From NCBI GenBank assembly GCA_025201375.1, contig JAIWZP010000077.1, positions 1 through 64,000 on the forward strand: a stretch of 64,000 nt of DNA. The letters run 5' to 3'. This document shows positions 11,758-23,883 of the stretch, one piece after another. The number at the start of each line of letters is the position of its first letter. The first letter of the stretch is position 1. The DNA comes from Gongronella butleri. Lineage: Eukaryota > Mucoromycota > Mucoromycetes > Mucorales > Cunninghamellaceae. A program made the position numbers and the translations under genes. The notes beneath the pieces were generated by a model that worked only from the letters and a program-made list of their open reading frames with translations, was not told the origin of the DNA and searched no databases.

Positions 11758-13053
11758 TTACAGCCACCATGAATCCTTTTCTTGGCCATGGACAAAGACG
11801 TCCGTGTCATCGTCGTCGAGATGGTTGTCTTGTTCTTCATGGATGATGGAGGAGGCCAATGAGCTCGGGCGAGATGAGGACGAAGCGGCTTCAAAGTCTT
11901 CTTCGACAATATCGGACCAGGACATGCCAGTTGGCTGGCTAAAGATGGCCGAGTCGAAGCTTGCCTTGTCGACGGGCTTGTGGAGCGGAATGTCCATGGG
12001 CGGCAGGCGCATGGACATGGCGAGCGCCTCGTCGTCAAAGCTGGCTCCATCGTCCTTTGCATTGTTGTTGTTGTCCAAAAGCTGGTCGAGCTGGCTGAAT
12101 TCTTGCGCGAGCTCGGCAACGGTGGGTCTGTCGGCGGGATGGACGGCCAGGACGCGTTGGAGCAGCTTTGCACAGGGTCGTGACAATTCAGGGAACAATT
12201 GATCCTTGAGCATGGTGGGATTGCGCATATACTCGCGGAAAGAAGCATCCAAGGACGTGGCTTCTTGCCAGGGATTGCGGCCAAAGAGCAAGGCCAGCAG
12301 CAAGATGCCAAGGCTCCACACATCGGACGCGGCAGCGTCGTACGGCATCAATTCGACCAAATTGTTGCTTTCGTGGTCGTCATTGTCGTCGTCAAAGTGT
12401 TCCGGAGCAAGATACGTCGTGGATCCGCAGCCAAACTCGAGCGAATACCGTTCGCGCGTCGCAAGACCAAAGTCGGCCACCTTGCAGATGAATTCGTCCG
12501 AGTCATCGTCGTCGACAGATTGCAAAAGCACGTTTTCAAGCTTGAGATCGCGATGATACACGCCCTGAGCGTGCATGGACTGCACTGCATCGAGGATCTG
12601 GGCAAAGGCGCGCTTGGCGTCCTCATCTTGCATTGGTTCGCGCAGCACATAATCGAACAAATCGCCTAATTTTTGGAAGATTAAGAGGGCGTTTTTTTTT
12701 TTTTGTTCTTTTGTTCTTTTGTTCTTCTTACCTTGGTCACACAATTCCATGACCAAAAAGGTGTGATCATTCTCATGGATGACGCGGTGCAGACCAAGCA
12801 AGGATGGGTGTTTGAGCGACGCTTGGATGTCGACCTCGAGCTGTTGCAGCTTTTGCTGTTGATGATCGAGTCCGACCTTGGCCAATGCCTTGATGGCGAC
12901 ATACGTATGATCGCGCAACGACTGGCCTAAGAACAAGCAGCCATAGGAGCCATGGCCAAGCTCTTCGAGCAGCTGATAGTCGTGATCGAGCACCTTGTCG
13001 ACCAGCGTGTGCGACGTCCGGGACCAATAATCAGATTGAGTGAGAGTAACCAT
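11758..13053 (-). CDS. Ran1/Ksp1-like serine/threonine protein kinase
   Basis: Two exons on the minus strand, 13053-12732 and 12665-11758; about 409 aa. The 66-bp intron is a multiple of three and has no stop, so the unspliced frame also reads through; splicing restores ELCDQGDLFDYVL, the usual hinge/alphaD sequence. Kinase landmarks are the glycine loop LGHGSYG, VAIKAL lysine, HRDLKLENVLL catalytic loop, DFGLATRE, and FGCGSTTYLAPE in the activation segment, the last typical of the Ran1/Pat1-Ksp1-Sks1 fungal group. That group acts in nutrient and meiosis decisions. A Ser/Asp-rich tail of about 100 residues follows the kinase domain. The 5' flank is a long CT-rich tract in the sense direction (13054-13480), typical of fungal promoters and leaders. 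Confidence 0.9.
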   Translation of the reverse strand: MVTLTQSDYWSRTSHTLVDKVLDHDYQLLEELGHGSYGCLFLGQSLRDHTYVAIKALAKVGLDHQQQKLQQLEVDIQASLKHPSLLGLHRVIHENDHTFLVMELCDQGKKNKRTKEQKKKNALLIFQKLGDLFDYVLREPMQDEDAKRAFAQILDAVQSMHAQGVYHRDLKLENVLLQSVDDDDSDEFICKVADFGLATRERYSLEFGCGSTTYLAPEHFDDDNDDHESNNLVELMPYDAAASDVWSLGILLLALLFGRNPWQEATSLDASFREYMRNPTMLKDQLFPELSRPCAKLLQRVLAVHPADRPTVAELAQEFSQLDQLLDNNNNAKDDGASFDDEALAMSMRLPPMDIPLHKPVDKASFDSAIFSQPTGMSWSDIVEEDFEAASSSSRPSSLASSIIHEEQDNHLDDDDTDVFVHGQEKDSWWL

Positions 13054-16000
13054 TGTAAAAAGAAGATTGAGAGAGAGAGAGCGTGGGCGATAAGAGCGAG
13101 AGAGAGCGAGCGAGTGCGAGTAGTTGACTTGTCAGTAATCCGAGAGGAAAAAAGTAAGAGAGCGTGGCAAAAGATGCGAAATTTTGAGATTTTGAGGCTG
13201 TTGTTCGTGTAAAAAAGCGTGTTGTTGTGCAGAGCGTGATTTTTTTTTAGACAGACATGATGCAATTGAAAGTGACAAGAGTAGAATAAGAGTGTTGGGG
13301 GAAACAGGCAGATAAAAAGATGAATAAATAAAAAAAAACTAGATATACAAAGGTGAAGTTTGAGGGCGGGCGAGCAAATATACAGTGAGAGAGAAAGTGA
13401 AGCGAAGAGGGGGGAAGATGAACGGAAAAAAAAGCTATACAAAGAAGAAAAAAAAGAAAAAAAAGAGGCGGGGTGGGGGGTGCAGGTTACAAGCTATAAA
13501 GAGCCTTTTGGATATGCAAAGTGGTAAGCGAGTGCAAAGAACAGCGTGGAGGAGAACAAGAGGGATAGAGACAAGGCAAAAAACTACAAGACGAAGAACT
13601 GGAAGGGGAGAAAGAGGAAGAGAAAAGAAGAAAAAAAAGGCGATGAGAAAGCACTAGAATCACCATAAAAGGAGGCAGGATGGGAAAAAAAGGAAAGAGG
13701 CCAATCACACACACGAAAATCGATTCTGAGCGAGCCAAAAAAGGCAATGTACACATGACCCCCTCCTCGAACCTATCCATTTCGCTGCCAATGCGGTCAG
13801 GCAACAATGGGCAAATGGATGCTGCCCTTTTTTTTTTCTTTTGCACAGAACAACCCCTCTCCCCCTGCCCTTTTTCCCACCCAATTTTTTTTGTCTCCTT
13901 CCCTCCCAATCCCATTGCCCCTTCATGACGTAAAAAAAAGAGACAAAAGACTAGGAAAAATGAAAGCCCGCTCGCTTTCAGCTGCATGAACCAGCAGCTC
14001 CACGAGCACCAATCAATTTGTGTCACATTTGCCAAGTCAAACCTGAGACCTCACGTTGGCAATTGGACTCATCCCAACCTAAATCGCACACAAAACCTTC
14101 CTTGCAGCCCAAGGGCAGTTTAGCGGCGTGCTTTTTTTTTTTGTTCCGGCGAGGACGCCTTTTACGTCACTTGGCATTTAGAAATTGCATTGCGTGCAGG
14201 CACACACACACACTTTGCTCCATTGTTCGCTCTTTTGCCCTCATATAGCCACCGCGCACTCATGAAGGAGAAAGGAAAGAAAAAAAAATCAGGAGACGCG
14301 CGCTCATTATTAGCATAGGCTCGAGGCATCTAGGCAACAAACGCTTTTAAATTTATTTTCTTTATCATTCATGGTGACGTAGCACAGCGCGTGCAAAAAT
14401 GAGTGGGATCATTCTTTTGTTTTTGCGCGTCGCTCTTGTTCTGAGCTCACAAGCATGCAAATAAAGCATCAAAATAAAGAGACAAGGGGGGCAAAAACGA
14501 AAAAAAAAAAGTTGGCGCCCAGGGCGCACATCTCTGTATCATCATCACCTTTGGCTGCACAGCTGGCCATTTTATCCAAGGGGAGGGACCATGGCACACC
14601 AAGCCATCCTTCAACTTCCACCATTCGCAAGTGTTGACAGGAGAACGGGACAAAACAAGCGACAGGGCGGCAAATTTGCGTTGCTTTTGCTAAAGTGACG
14701 CTCTTTGGGGCATTGGGTTCGCCCACTTTGAAGGCTCCCCCACTCCCCCCAATGGGAAAAATAGAAAAAATGTAAGAGATCCACGCCAGCTCACCTGAGC
14801 AAAATGCATCAAAGTGTAACCCCATTCATTTTTTTTTTGTACGTGCCCCGGTGTCTCGTCTCTGTGCTTGTTCTGTGTGCCGTACCCCCTTTTATTACAA
14901 AAAATAAAAAAAATCATCCGCATGGTCATCATCAGTGCGACCATCGCCTTAGAAAAAATCCCAAAAACGAGACCACCGTGTCACAGCGTCTCTTTTTTTT
15001 GCCATGATTACACCTGCTTGCTCACCCAATGTGGCAACCCTGCCAGCCCATTGTTTACGCTTTGCATTTACGCACACAGACTGGACGCAGAAATCCCGTT
15101 TCGTATTGCACATCATTGATAGCGAGCGACGCTATCATCATAAAAAGAAAAGCATGCAATCATGATTTTGGCAAATTGGGACGACGCCCATTGGGAAAAA
15201 AAAGTGCGCGCCCTTTTGGCCGCTCCCCTTTCCGTCTCCTTTTTTTTTTTTTTTGGTTGTTCATAGCCACCCCGTCAAGGTGCAGATGAGCCCAAACACT
15301 TTTCAATCGTTCGAATTAAGGTTTTTGTTGTTGATGATCCCAAAACAGAATGCATTTCATGCCAAACACCCGAGCGGGGCCAACATTTGAGCAGGAAATG
15401 GAGCAACGCAAGCTTTTTTAGTGCAAAAGGTCACTTGATTTTGAACGCCCTCCTCTGTGTTCACTTTTTTTCTCTCTCTGTCGCTCTCCCTCACCTGCCA
15501 CTTAGCTCAGTTCCCAACCGACCGGCGACTCGGATGCAAGCGAGAAAAAAAAAAGGGGGAGAGGGATGACGGGGGGAAAAGGGGTTTCCCAAGGCGACTT
15601 TTTTTTTTGCCGTTGGAAGCCCGTCTTTCCGCCCAGTTGTAGGGCATTTGGAGCTGCGAGAGCCTCCGGGTCATTGCCAATTGAAATGCATGGTGGTGTG
15701 AGGTGGCCAGAACATCGGCTGTGCACCTTTTGCTTACTTGCTTGCATCCAATGGCGTGATGTCTCTCCATGGTCTTTTGTCCATGAGCCGCCACGCACGT
15801 CGCTGAAACCGGGCTGACATGCATAAAATGTTGCCATCCGATGCCGGCATCACACCACACGCGGCCAGGATCGTGGGTTCTCGCGTGGAATCACGCACTG
15901 CCTAATCGGGCCGTTCCGCACGATCACGGCAAGGCCACAGGTGTGTTGGTTTTTACGACGCGCTCCTTGACTTTTCCTTCTTTTGCGACGCGCTGTGGCA

Positions 16001-16360
16001 AACAGTGTTATCATTTCACGCCCTTGTGCCGCCTCAAATAAGCACATGCTTATCAATGAACTGAACAGATAAACAAATCTCTGGTGAGACGTGTTTAAAT
16101 TGGCTCCTGACGATGGAAAAAGTCCAAATTAGCCATTTGTACAGATTGCGCAACCCCAATGGCGCCGAATAACAAGGGTCTTGGATTAATTGGAACACGA
16201 AAAGGCAGCACGGTGTTGCCAGTCCAAGGGGTCATGGTTCCCATGATAAGCTTTTTTCGTGTGCGTAATTTAAGGAACATTCACCAAAACACAAATTTTA
16301 GTGTGATTTCAGCGCGCCATGCGTGTCCCTTGTCTTTTGAAACAGACGATTTCAACATTT
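13054..16360. other. Gene-poor region
   Basis: Begins with the purine-rich (CT-rich in the gene sense) leader of the kinase gene. After about 13.7 kb it is ordinary AT/GC-mixed DNA with many short A and T runs. No frame is recognised as a gene on either strand, although a small spliced gene could be missed. Confidence 0.5.
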
Positions 16361-16369
16361 TTCATTCAA

Positions 16370-17500
16370 ACGTGCCTACCCTTGCGATCCTGTGGCCACT
16401 GGTTGGCGCGCAAGGACCATTTTCGAAAATACAGATTTTCCAAGGGGATCAGTCAACGATTTGGAAAATGTAGAATTTAGGTCCGCGGATCGCCACGCTA
16501 TTCACCCACATGATAAGGTGCTCTATTTCACGGACAAACATGAAATAAAAATCATGGGTTTATCGGCTGGGTTTGGAGTAAAACGCGAAAAGCAGCCATT
16601 TTTCATCTCAAGGCAAATTCAATGAGGATTGGTCACAGCGCCTTGAAAGCCACTTCATCAGAAAGAGCTTGGCTCGCTGCGTATGTAGGCGTTGGTGATC
16701 AACGAAAAAGGTGTCTTTTGGCAAAACTAGCACGTATCAAAGTTTATTATGGACTTTGCTGCGCCGCAAAACCGCGTCACTTTGGTTATTCCTGCTCGGT
16801 TTTTTGCCTCAACAAGCTGCACCTGGAGCGGCTCTTGTGCATGGCCGCGTCGGCGCGGCTTTACAAACGCGTTCTTCTGGTGCAAATAGCGATTGAAATT
16901 TAGTCGAAATTTGCTCATTGCTCGTCACCGAGCTGATGGACCTCTCTCTTTTTTTGTCGCTTTGTTGGTTTTGCAATGCGGCCTTGCTTGTGTGCAAGTT
17001 GGCGGAATTCTGGAGACCAAAAATTTCAATTTTGGATTTGGGGGCTCGCCACGACTAGATTTTGATTTGCTTGTGGCGCGCCCCGATGCCAAGTGACAAG
17101 AGGCAGAGTCGGTCCTAGTCCGTATTTTTCGCTTTTTGATTCACGTTGGGCCGCGTTTCGGATCTTGAATTGGCGTTTTTGGCGAGATGCATCGCAAATC
17201 TGGGCAAAAACGAGGCGCTCAAAGAGCTTTTCGTCGTGGACTTGTCCCGATGGTCCTAAATTCTTAAATCATCTTTGAGGCACACACTCTCTTGATTTCA
17301 CTTCTTTTTGAGTACTCGGTTAGTACAGTCTTGTGATTTTTTGCAAAAGAACATCTGTGATTCGATTTTTCGATCACATCGACACCATAAACAGATGGTG
17401 CAATTTCAAACTTGATGTAATGCTTTCAGTGCCCAAAAAGATCAACAGGTCCAAGTTTAACATAGCCCGAATCACTGGGACGCCAGAAATATCAAGATTG
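16370..17500 (+). repeat. Dispersed repeat R2, copy 1
   Basis: The segment aligns with 36290-36990 (same strand) and with the reverse complement of about 56560-57520; a short piece recurs at 32390-32600. Shared landmarks are gccactggttggcgcgcaa, atttaggtcc.cggatcgcca, tgctcggttttttgcctca and cattgctcgtcaccg. The frames are broken by stops in every copy, so no protein can be inferred. Confidence 0.75.
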
Positions 17501-17902
17501 GTGCGTTTTGGAATTTTTTTTGATACTTTACCCGTCCAAAAGCTATAATTAACAACTTCTGAAACGTGCAACAGAGATCTTGATCTTCTGTGAGTCGCGT
17601 GCTGTGCAATTAAAAGAACATCGATCAAGTGGCTGTCGAAAACATTGCAATTGCACCGGCACTGCAGCATTTTTTTTCTGGCATGCTGTTCGTTTACCGA
17701 AAATGAAATTCATTTTTATTGCATTGAGAGTGGATTCCCCTCGCACCGACCCCACGGTCCACTGCCAAAGACGCGCGTTTAATCACTTGAATACGACAAT
17801 TATAAAGCGACAAGCCGATTGGCAGACTTTGGATTTAATTAGGTTGTAAAAAATAAAGGGGGAAGGATCAAGAGGAGGAGAAAGGGTCTATTGCACACGT
17901 CA

Positions 17903-18842
17903 TTACATCACGACGCAGCACGAATTGGTCTTTTTGGCGGTCTTGTAAAACATCTTGGACTGGCTGGAAAGGGCCTCGGAGCGGTCAACGAGCGCATCGA
18001 GCTATAAAAAATGGACAATAAAAATGAGCCATGGATCCATGTGAGGACGCGTCGCGTCACCCTTTGGAGCTGTCTTTTTTACCTTTTCGCCGCGCTGGAG
18101 CACGGAATCGATCGTCTTGTGCTATAAAAGGAAGTATACGTGATTAATCAAAAGCGGATATTGTTGCTGCGCAAAAGAAGAAGTGGGGAAGCAAGGGGAG
18201 AGGGAGGGTAGCGTTTGCCATTTGCTCGATTGGCAATTGAATTGACTTACCAAAATGGCGGTGGTCTCCTCCAATTCGTTTTGCACCTTCATGATGGTGT
18301 CTGCCTGCTTTGGATCCTGGAATTTCTGAATGTATTGGGCGAGCTCCGGGTAGTCCAGGGTGCCTTGCCATCGCTCGCGCGGGAATTTGACAATAAATTC
18401 GTCCAACACCTTGTTGAGCAATGAAAAGACGACACGCGAAGGGTATTCCTTGTCCGTGAAGATCACGCCTGCCAAGCCTTGCGGATGGGCGTACACGTGG
18501 CCCACATTGTCTGGAAAAAAGGAAACGCAAAAATGGATCAATTGGTCTTGCTGATCGACATGGAGGCCACATTTTGTCCCATTAATGCCTACTTTCGCTT
18601 TCTACACTTTGTCGCTGTCCTGTCTGTGTGCGTTCGGCGATCGTCACGGCCGTAAAGTTCATGAATTCCTGGACACTAGAGAAAGAAACAGTCGGTGAGA
18701 CTTGACAACCCCCATGAAACAGCTGTTTTTGCACTTGCCTGCCACGCTGAAAGTAGCCAAAGCTGGACAGGTCATATTGTGAGGAAAGAATGGCCGCCTT
18801 TGCCGTATCCTTCTTCAAGACAGCAATAGAGTACAGCTTCAT
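17903..18842 (-). CDS. YKT6: R-SNARE YKT6
   Basis: Five exons, 18842-18739, 18675-18593, 18510-18251, 18121-18083, 18001-17903; 194 aa (yeast Ykt6 is 200). The longin domain begins [12 protein letters not shown] and includes [12 protein letters not shown] and [16 protein letters not shown]. The SNARE motif surrounds the zero-layer arginine in [17 protein letters not shown]. The protein ends CCVVM: a CaaX box for farnesylation with a preceding cysteine for palmitoylation, which replaces a membrane anchor. Ykt6 acts in ER-Golgi, Golgi, vacuolar and autophagosome fusion. The first intron has a GC donor (AG|GCAAGT), the only choice that keeps GSVQEF in frame. Confidence 0.95.
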
Positions 18843-19197
18843 GAGATGTGTCGATAAATAAAAAAAAGAGAGAGATGAAGGGAAAAAAAAGAGAGAAACG
18901 AAAAAAAGGGTCATTCCATCCCGCTGGATTGCTTGTATTTTTTATGGGGGGCGATCCCTCGTGATTGGCTCAACAACTTCAATGGGATCCCGTGCCCAAT
19001 TGAATACGAAACGTCTTTGGTTTATTATTTTTGTGTGTCAAATGGGTCGATGTTTAATGATTTCGTCGTTTTTGCTCTTTTTCAAGATGGTGAGAGGGCC
19101 AGGCAAATGATCCCATTGAATACGAAAAAAAGAGGCTGATTGCCTGTTTTTCGCGTTTTCATGGCCATTTGTTGGCCATTTTGGCCTTTTTTTTTTT
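18843..19197. other. Spacer between YKT6 and PCI-protein gene
   Basis: Holds the YKT6 leader (A/G-rich on the plus strand) and the 3' end of the PCI-protein gene. No further feature is seen. Confidence 0.6.
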
Positions 19198-20848
19198 TCA
19201 AGTGGTGAGTGCTGGCAATGGGAAGGGGAAGGGGTCGGTTGAGCTGAGGACGATCATCAGGCGCTCATGGGAGAGGTAGCCCTTGATGTAGCCATTGTAG
19301 ATCATGGTTGCCAATTCCCATTCTGTCTCCTCCATGGTGGCCTGGACACCGACGAACTGCAGCGCGTCCTTGAAGCGTGGGATGGGTACCCTCGTGCTGC
19401 CGACGATCTTATGAACGAGGCGGAACAGGTGGCGCAGACCCACGGTGCGCGCGCGATCGACGGTGAAGTATGTTCCCTGGCGCAGCAATGTTTCCTCGGA
19501 TGCGCTTAGCGCATCGCTGAATTCCTTGACATTGCCGTGGCGGAGCGCGTCCACAATGGCGCCATACGTTTCGCGCATCGTTGGGTATCGCGCCAGCAGC
19601 TCGTTGGACGGCAGCACGCCCCTCAATAGGCGCACAGGCACAAGGTATTGGAGAATCAGCCTGTAAAAATGAAAATCAGCGCTTTCAACCCTCGATGCAT
19701 TGCTGCAGTGGTGCTTCCAACTTACTCTTTGTTATGCACGGCGCGTATCGTGCAAAGGCGGAACGCCTTGAGGAGCTCGGCCTCGGCCAGATCAAAGTTT
19801 TCCTCCGTAAACTCAAGACGACCGACATAATAGGCATAGGTGACCTGGTCACCCTTTGGGAATCGCGTCAATGGCGGCAGCACCGCATAGCGAATCCCCT
19901 TGATGACATTTCGGCACAGGTTCAATTGGTTGATCTGCAATAAACGAGCGTGTCGCGCAATGATTTTAGCTTTTTTTCGTGTATTATGGCCTGTTTTTAC
20001 CTTGAAATAGATTCGAAACAGAATGCCACTGATGCGGTACACGCCCCACTTTTTGGAGGACCTCTCCGGGCTCCTAAAAACAGAGAGTGATTAGCTTGAG
20101 GGGCTGAATGAAAGCGCAAATGATATGTTTTACCGGTCATTGATGCAAAGTGCGAAGGATTTGCTCACCGCCGATGCCGCTTCTTTCAAATTAGTGTATC
20201 TGCTTTGCTCAGGATCCTCTTCCTCATTTGCTTGCATGGCCAGGTCGGCCCAGTTTTGATTGCCGTCCGCCTAATCGACGAAAAAAGTGAGTTTGACACG
20301 CGCGCGTGCTCGATTTTTTCAAAACTCACCAGCTGCGCCACGTGTCGCAGGTCATTGAGGACCGTGTACAATGGCGTGAGGCATCGCTTGTCCCAATTGT
20401 TCATCTTGTGATTAAATGATCTGTAAAAAAAAAAAAAAAAAACAGTGAATGTCAGGCTTGCACGCTATTGATTGGATTGGATTTTGCTCTTTTTGCTTAC
20501 TTGACGAGCTCCCTTTGCGCCTCAAAGGCCTGAGCATAGTTTCGATTCTGGTATTCATCGACGGTCCTCAAGTGACTCATGACAATGTCCGTCCATTCAG
20601 CGTGTTCTTCGTCGATCACCCTGCGAACCTGTGCAGGTGACTAGCAACAAACGAGCAAGGCAAAAACAAGGCATCAGTGGGCAAAAAGAATATATTGAGG
20701 TCGCGCGTCTTTTTCTTTTTTAATAGAAACTTACGGCCTGTCGCGCGGCCTGGATGGATATTCTGTTGCGCAGCTCCAAAAGTGTGGCAATGCGATCCTC
20801 ATTATGTGCCTCAATGGCCCTGATAAAATGGTTAGCGTAATCAGACAT
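19198..20848 (-). CDS. PCI-domain mRNA-export protein, PCID2/Thp1 (CSN12-like)
   Basis: Seven exons: 20848-20735, 20640-20501, 20420-20330, 20270-20134, 20073-20001, 19934-19726, 19660-19198; about 408 aa, matching PCID2 (399 aa). Diagnostic blocks are KKWGVYRISGILFRIYFK, INQLNLCRNVIKGI, VTYAYYVGRLEF, a YLVPVRLL segment, and the C-terminal PCI winged helix ending YIKGYLSHERLMIVLS then a DPFPFP tail. Thp1/PCID2 is a subunit of TREX-2, which couples transcription to mRNA export at the nuclear pore; the CSN12 relative is similar, so the exact paralogue is not certain. The acceptor of exon 2 is ambiguous by 12 nt (20640 or 20628), giving or removing SPAQ. It is divergent from CLP1 across about 158 bp. 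Confidence 0.9.
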
Positions 20849-21006
20849 GACAAAAAAAGGATCCAAAAGTGAAAAAGAGAAGAGAAAAAGAGCCGCAATT
20901 CGCAAAAGGGCAAAAGACCGCAGCCCTTTTTGGGTTTTTGGCAGACTGAAAACACCGCTCTGCCGTTGCTTTCCCACTTTTTTTTTTCTTTCCTCTGCAA
21001 TTCCAA
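20849..21006. promoter_or_regulatory. Shared divergent promoter, PCI gene / CLP1
   Basis: Only about 158 bp separate the start codons of the PCI-protein gene (-) and CLP1 (+). The segment is purine-rich on the left and T-rich on the right. Both genes act in nuclear mRNA maturation, so co-regulation is plausible; no named transcription-factor site is claimed. Confidence 0.45.
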
Positions 21007-22732
21007 ATGGTACGCGCCTTCGTCTTTCATGGCACTGCGATCGCCATATTTTTTGCCTGCTGACGCGTTTTTTTTAAATTTTACTCTTTTTCCAGAACGA
21101 GACGCCTATTGCACGCTCAATTGACTTGGAGCCAGACAGCGAGTTTCGCTTTGAAGTGGACTTTGAGGCCAAGGCGTCCATCAAGGTAAAAAGAAAATTA
21201 CACTAGATCTGGGCGCGCACGCGTTGCTTTGCTTATGGAGACACGAGCCTCACGCTATTTATTCGTCTAGCTCGTCAAGGGCACGGCCGAGATCTTTGGC
21301 ACGGAATTGGCGCAAGGCGTCGAATATACCTTTAGTGGCCGCAAGGCGGCCATTTACACGTGGCATGGATGCACGCTTGACGTGCAAGGCACTTTTCTCG
21401 TCGAATACACGGCCAACGAGACGCCCATGAACAGCTACCTCAATACACATCTGGCCATACAGCAATTGCGCATCGTTGCAAAGGACACCGTCAACATGGG
21501 CCCACGCGTCCTCGTCATCGGGCCTCAAAACGTCGGAAAGACATCCCTTTGCAAAATCCTCGCGAGCTACGGATACCGGCAAGGCGAGAAACCCATCTAT
21601 GTCTCTCTCGACACGGCAGAGGTGAGAAAAATCGAAAAGAAAACGTATAGATTCTTATGCGTTTTGTATGATTTGCTCATTTAATAGGGCTCGATCACGA
21701 TGCCTGGTGCCATCACGGCCACGACAATCAACCACTTAATCGACATTGAGGAGGGCTTTGGCTCTTCCGCGACGACAGCAGCCATTGGCTCCGTCGCGGT
21801 GCCGCTCGCCTACTATTTTGGCTACGAGAACCCGGCCGACAATGTCAAATTCTATAAATTGGTGGCCGACAAGCTCGCCAGCACGATCCAGCGCCGCCTC
21901 GCGTCTGACACGGACAGCCGCATTGCCGGCACCATCATTGACACGCCAGGATTGATGGATCACGTCGGCTACGATATCATCCAGCACATGGTTGATGTGT
22001 TTGCAGGTAAAAAAAAAAAAAAAAATCAAGAAAAACGTGAAAGCGACGCGCTTTGTGACGCGGTGCCGCGCCGATTTCTGACGGCATTTCTGACGATTCT
22101 AGTAAACGTGGTGATTGTGCTTGGCCACGAGAGGCTGTATAGCGACATGACGCGCATTTACAAGGACCGCAACGATATTTCGGTGGTCAAGTTGCACAAA
22201 TCCGGCGGTGTTGTCGAGCGCGAACGCGCGTACATGATGCAGCTGCAACGCACCAAGATCCAGGAGTATTTCTACGGCACGCCCAAACTCGAGCTGTCGC
22301 CGTACTCGATGCTCATCAACTTTTCAGACTTGAACATCTGGCGCGTTGGCGAGGCGGTGGCACCATCGTCCGCGCTGCCGCTGGGTATGGAGTCCCAGAG
22401 CAACGAGACCGAGCTGGTCAAGGTCGACAATCTGGACATGTGTCTCCATTCGGTCATGGCCATCTTGGATGCTGAGGACGATGCAAAGCCCGACGCACGA
22501 CTCTTGGATAGCAACGTTGTCGGCTTCATCTACATGTAAGTGTCCTTGCACACGCATCAGTTGGCAGCTCGCATGTAGTGGGGTGACCTTTTTTATTCGT
22601 ATTTACGCTTTTTTTTGTTTTAGATCGGACGTCAATGATATGACCAACAAGCTAACGGTGCTCTCTCCTGCACCGGGGCGACTGCCACGCAAACACGTCC
22701 TTATGGGCTCGTTCAAGTGGCTAGAGACTTAG
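21007..22732 (+). CDS. CLP1: mRNA cleavage/polyadenylation factor CLP1 (polynucleotide kinase family)
   Basis: Six coding exons: 21007-21009, 21096-21185, 21271-21621, 21688-22006, 22103-22535, 22624-22732; about 434 aa (human 425, yeast 445). The N-terminal beta domain has SEFRFEVDFE and KGTAEIFGTEL. The central P-loop GPQNVGKTSLCK binds ATP; DTPGLMD and VIVLGHERLYSD follow; the C-terminal domain ends VLMGSFKWLET. Clp1 belongs to cleavage factor IA (yeast) or CFIIm (animals) and, with the tRNA-splicing endonuclease in animals, acts as an RNA 5'-kinase. The start is inferred: exon 2 has no ATG in frame, and the only upstream ATG with a suitable donor is at 21007, giving a first coding exon of one codon (ATG|GTACGC). 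All other junctions are phase-consistent. Confidence 0.92.
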
Positions 22733-23883
22733 GCAGGCAGCTCCGCTTTAAGCATCATTGCATTGTAGATTCATAAAGAAGGGATAAAATAATCTGTATT
22801 TTTGCATTTGCTCGTTCTTTCCATATTCCAGTTCTTTGTCCTGTTGGAAAACGAATCCACTGAATACTGTATCATAGGGGAAACTTGTCGCCATTTTTTT
22901 TTAAAACAAAACTCGTCAAAAGCGCATCCATCTCCGCGTTACACGTGTCGCTGGCCTTGCTGACGCGTGAATTGGCGAGAAACAGGGCTGGCTCGTGACA
23001 TGATGATGAGCAATCGTCGTATTTTACTGTTAAGTATGATATACTGTACTACACGTGACTTGTTGTTGCAATGACTCTGAAAGCTCGTATTTTCGATTTT
23101 GGTTTAGCAGACATCATGATACTCGTTCGGCTCTAGGAAAATCTGGCGCGGGTGACAAGAATAAAAAAAAAGATATCATACTGTACCTACTGTACGCACT
23201 CACTCGGGCAACAATTCGAGCCTAGCGACACTCATTTCATGTCAAAATCAGTGGCCCACGAAGCAAAATGAAAAAGTTACAATTTGAAACGAGCCAATTC
23301 TTTTGTGACGCGCTCGATTCACACAAACAAGCAGTGACTTTTGACGGGCCTGAGCCAGGGAAGGCGCACAAAAAAATGCGCGTAAAAATGCGCGTAAAAG
23401 CTAAAGTCAGGGTAAATGCTCGATGCTACGGTGCAATGGCACATCGTGTCATTTCAGCCGAAGGAAATGTGTCTCGGTAGCACGGATCGATTGATATTGT
23501 CATGAAGCACCGAATAGATTTTAAAGAATTGCGTCTTTTGGCAGAAAAACTGGAGACACGAGCGTGTGGCCGCCAAAATACCGGTACACAGAATTTTTGT
23601 GATTAGCGCAGCATTCGCACGCAAGATTGGCATCTTTTATTGTTTACATGCTTTGTCTTGCCCCTTGTTCGCTGCAAGTAGCAGATCAACGCAGCAGTGT
23701 ACAAAGAGATTGAACTGCCATGTGTGTGTGGTGCAAGGTTGCACAATAAAAAAAGGGGCAAAGCGAATTCTGCATTGGCGGAATTTGACTGGCTGTCATT
23801 TCAAAAGAGCGAGAAAGCAACCCCTTTCTCAATTGCTCCTTTCTTCCTCTTTTTTTTTTTATTACTTCTCGTCGACACTTGCT
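22733..23883. other. Gene-poor spacer with repeat fragments
   Basis: Contains several TACTGTA/TACAGTA and TATGATA-type 7-mers (22868-23210) and a short R1 fragment. A CT/T-rich leader precedes the J-protein gene. No other gene is seen. Confidence 0.6.
23080..23290 (+). repeat. Dispersed repeat R1, fragment D
   Basis: A segment with ttcgattttggttt.gcagacat and following sequence aligns with 42070-42230 (copy C) and 33010-33150 (copy B). Divergence is high, so its limits are approximate. Confidence 0.5.

Noticed and set aside
16392..17280. R2 as a remnant protein-coding gene
   Set aside because: Translations of the three main copies share only short patches interrupted by stops at different places; no family could be named.
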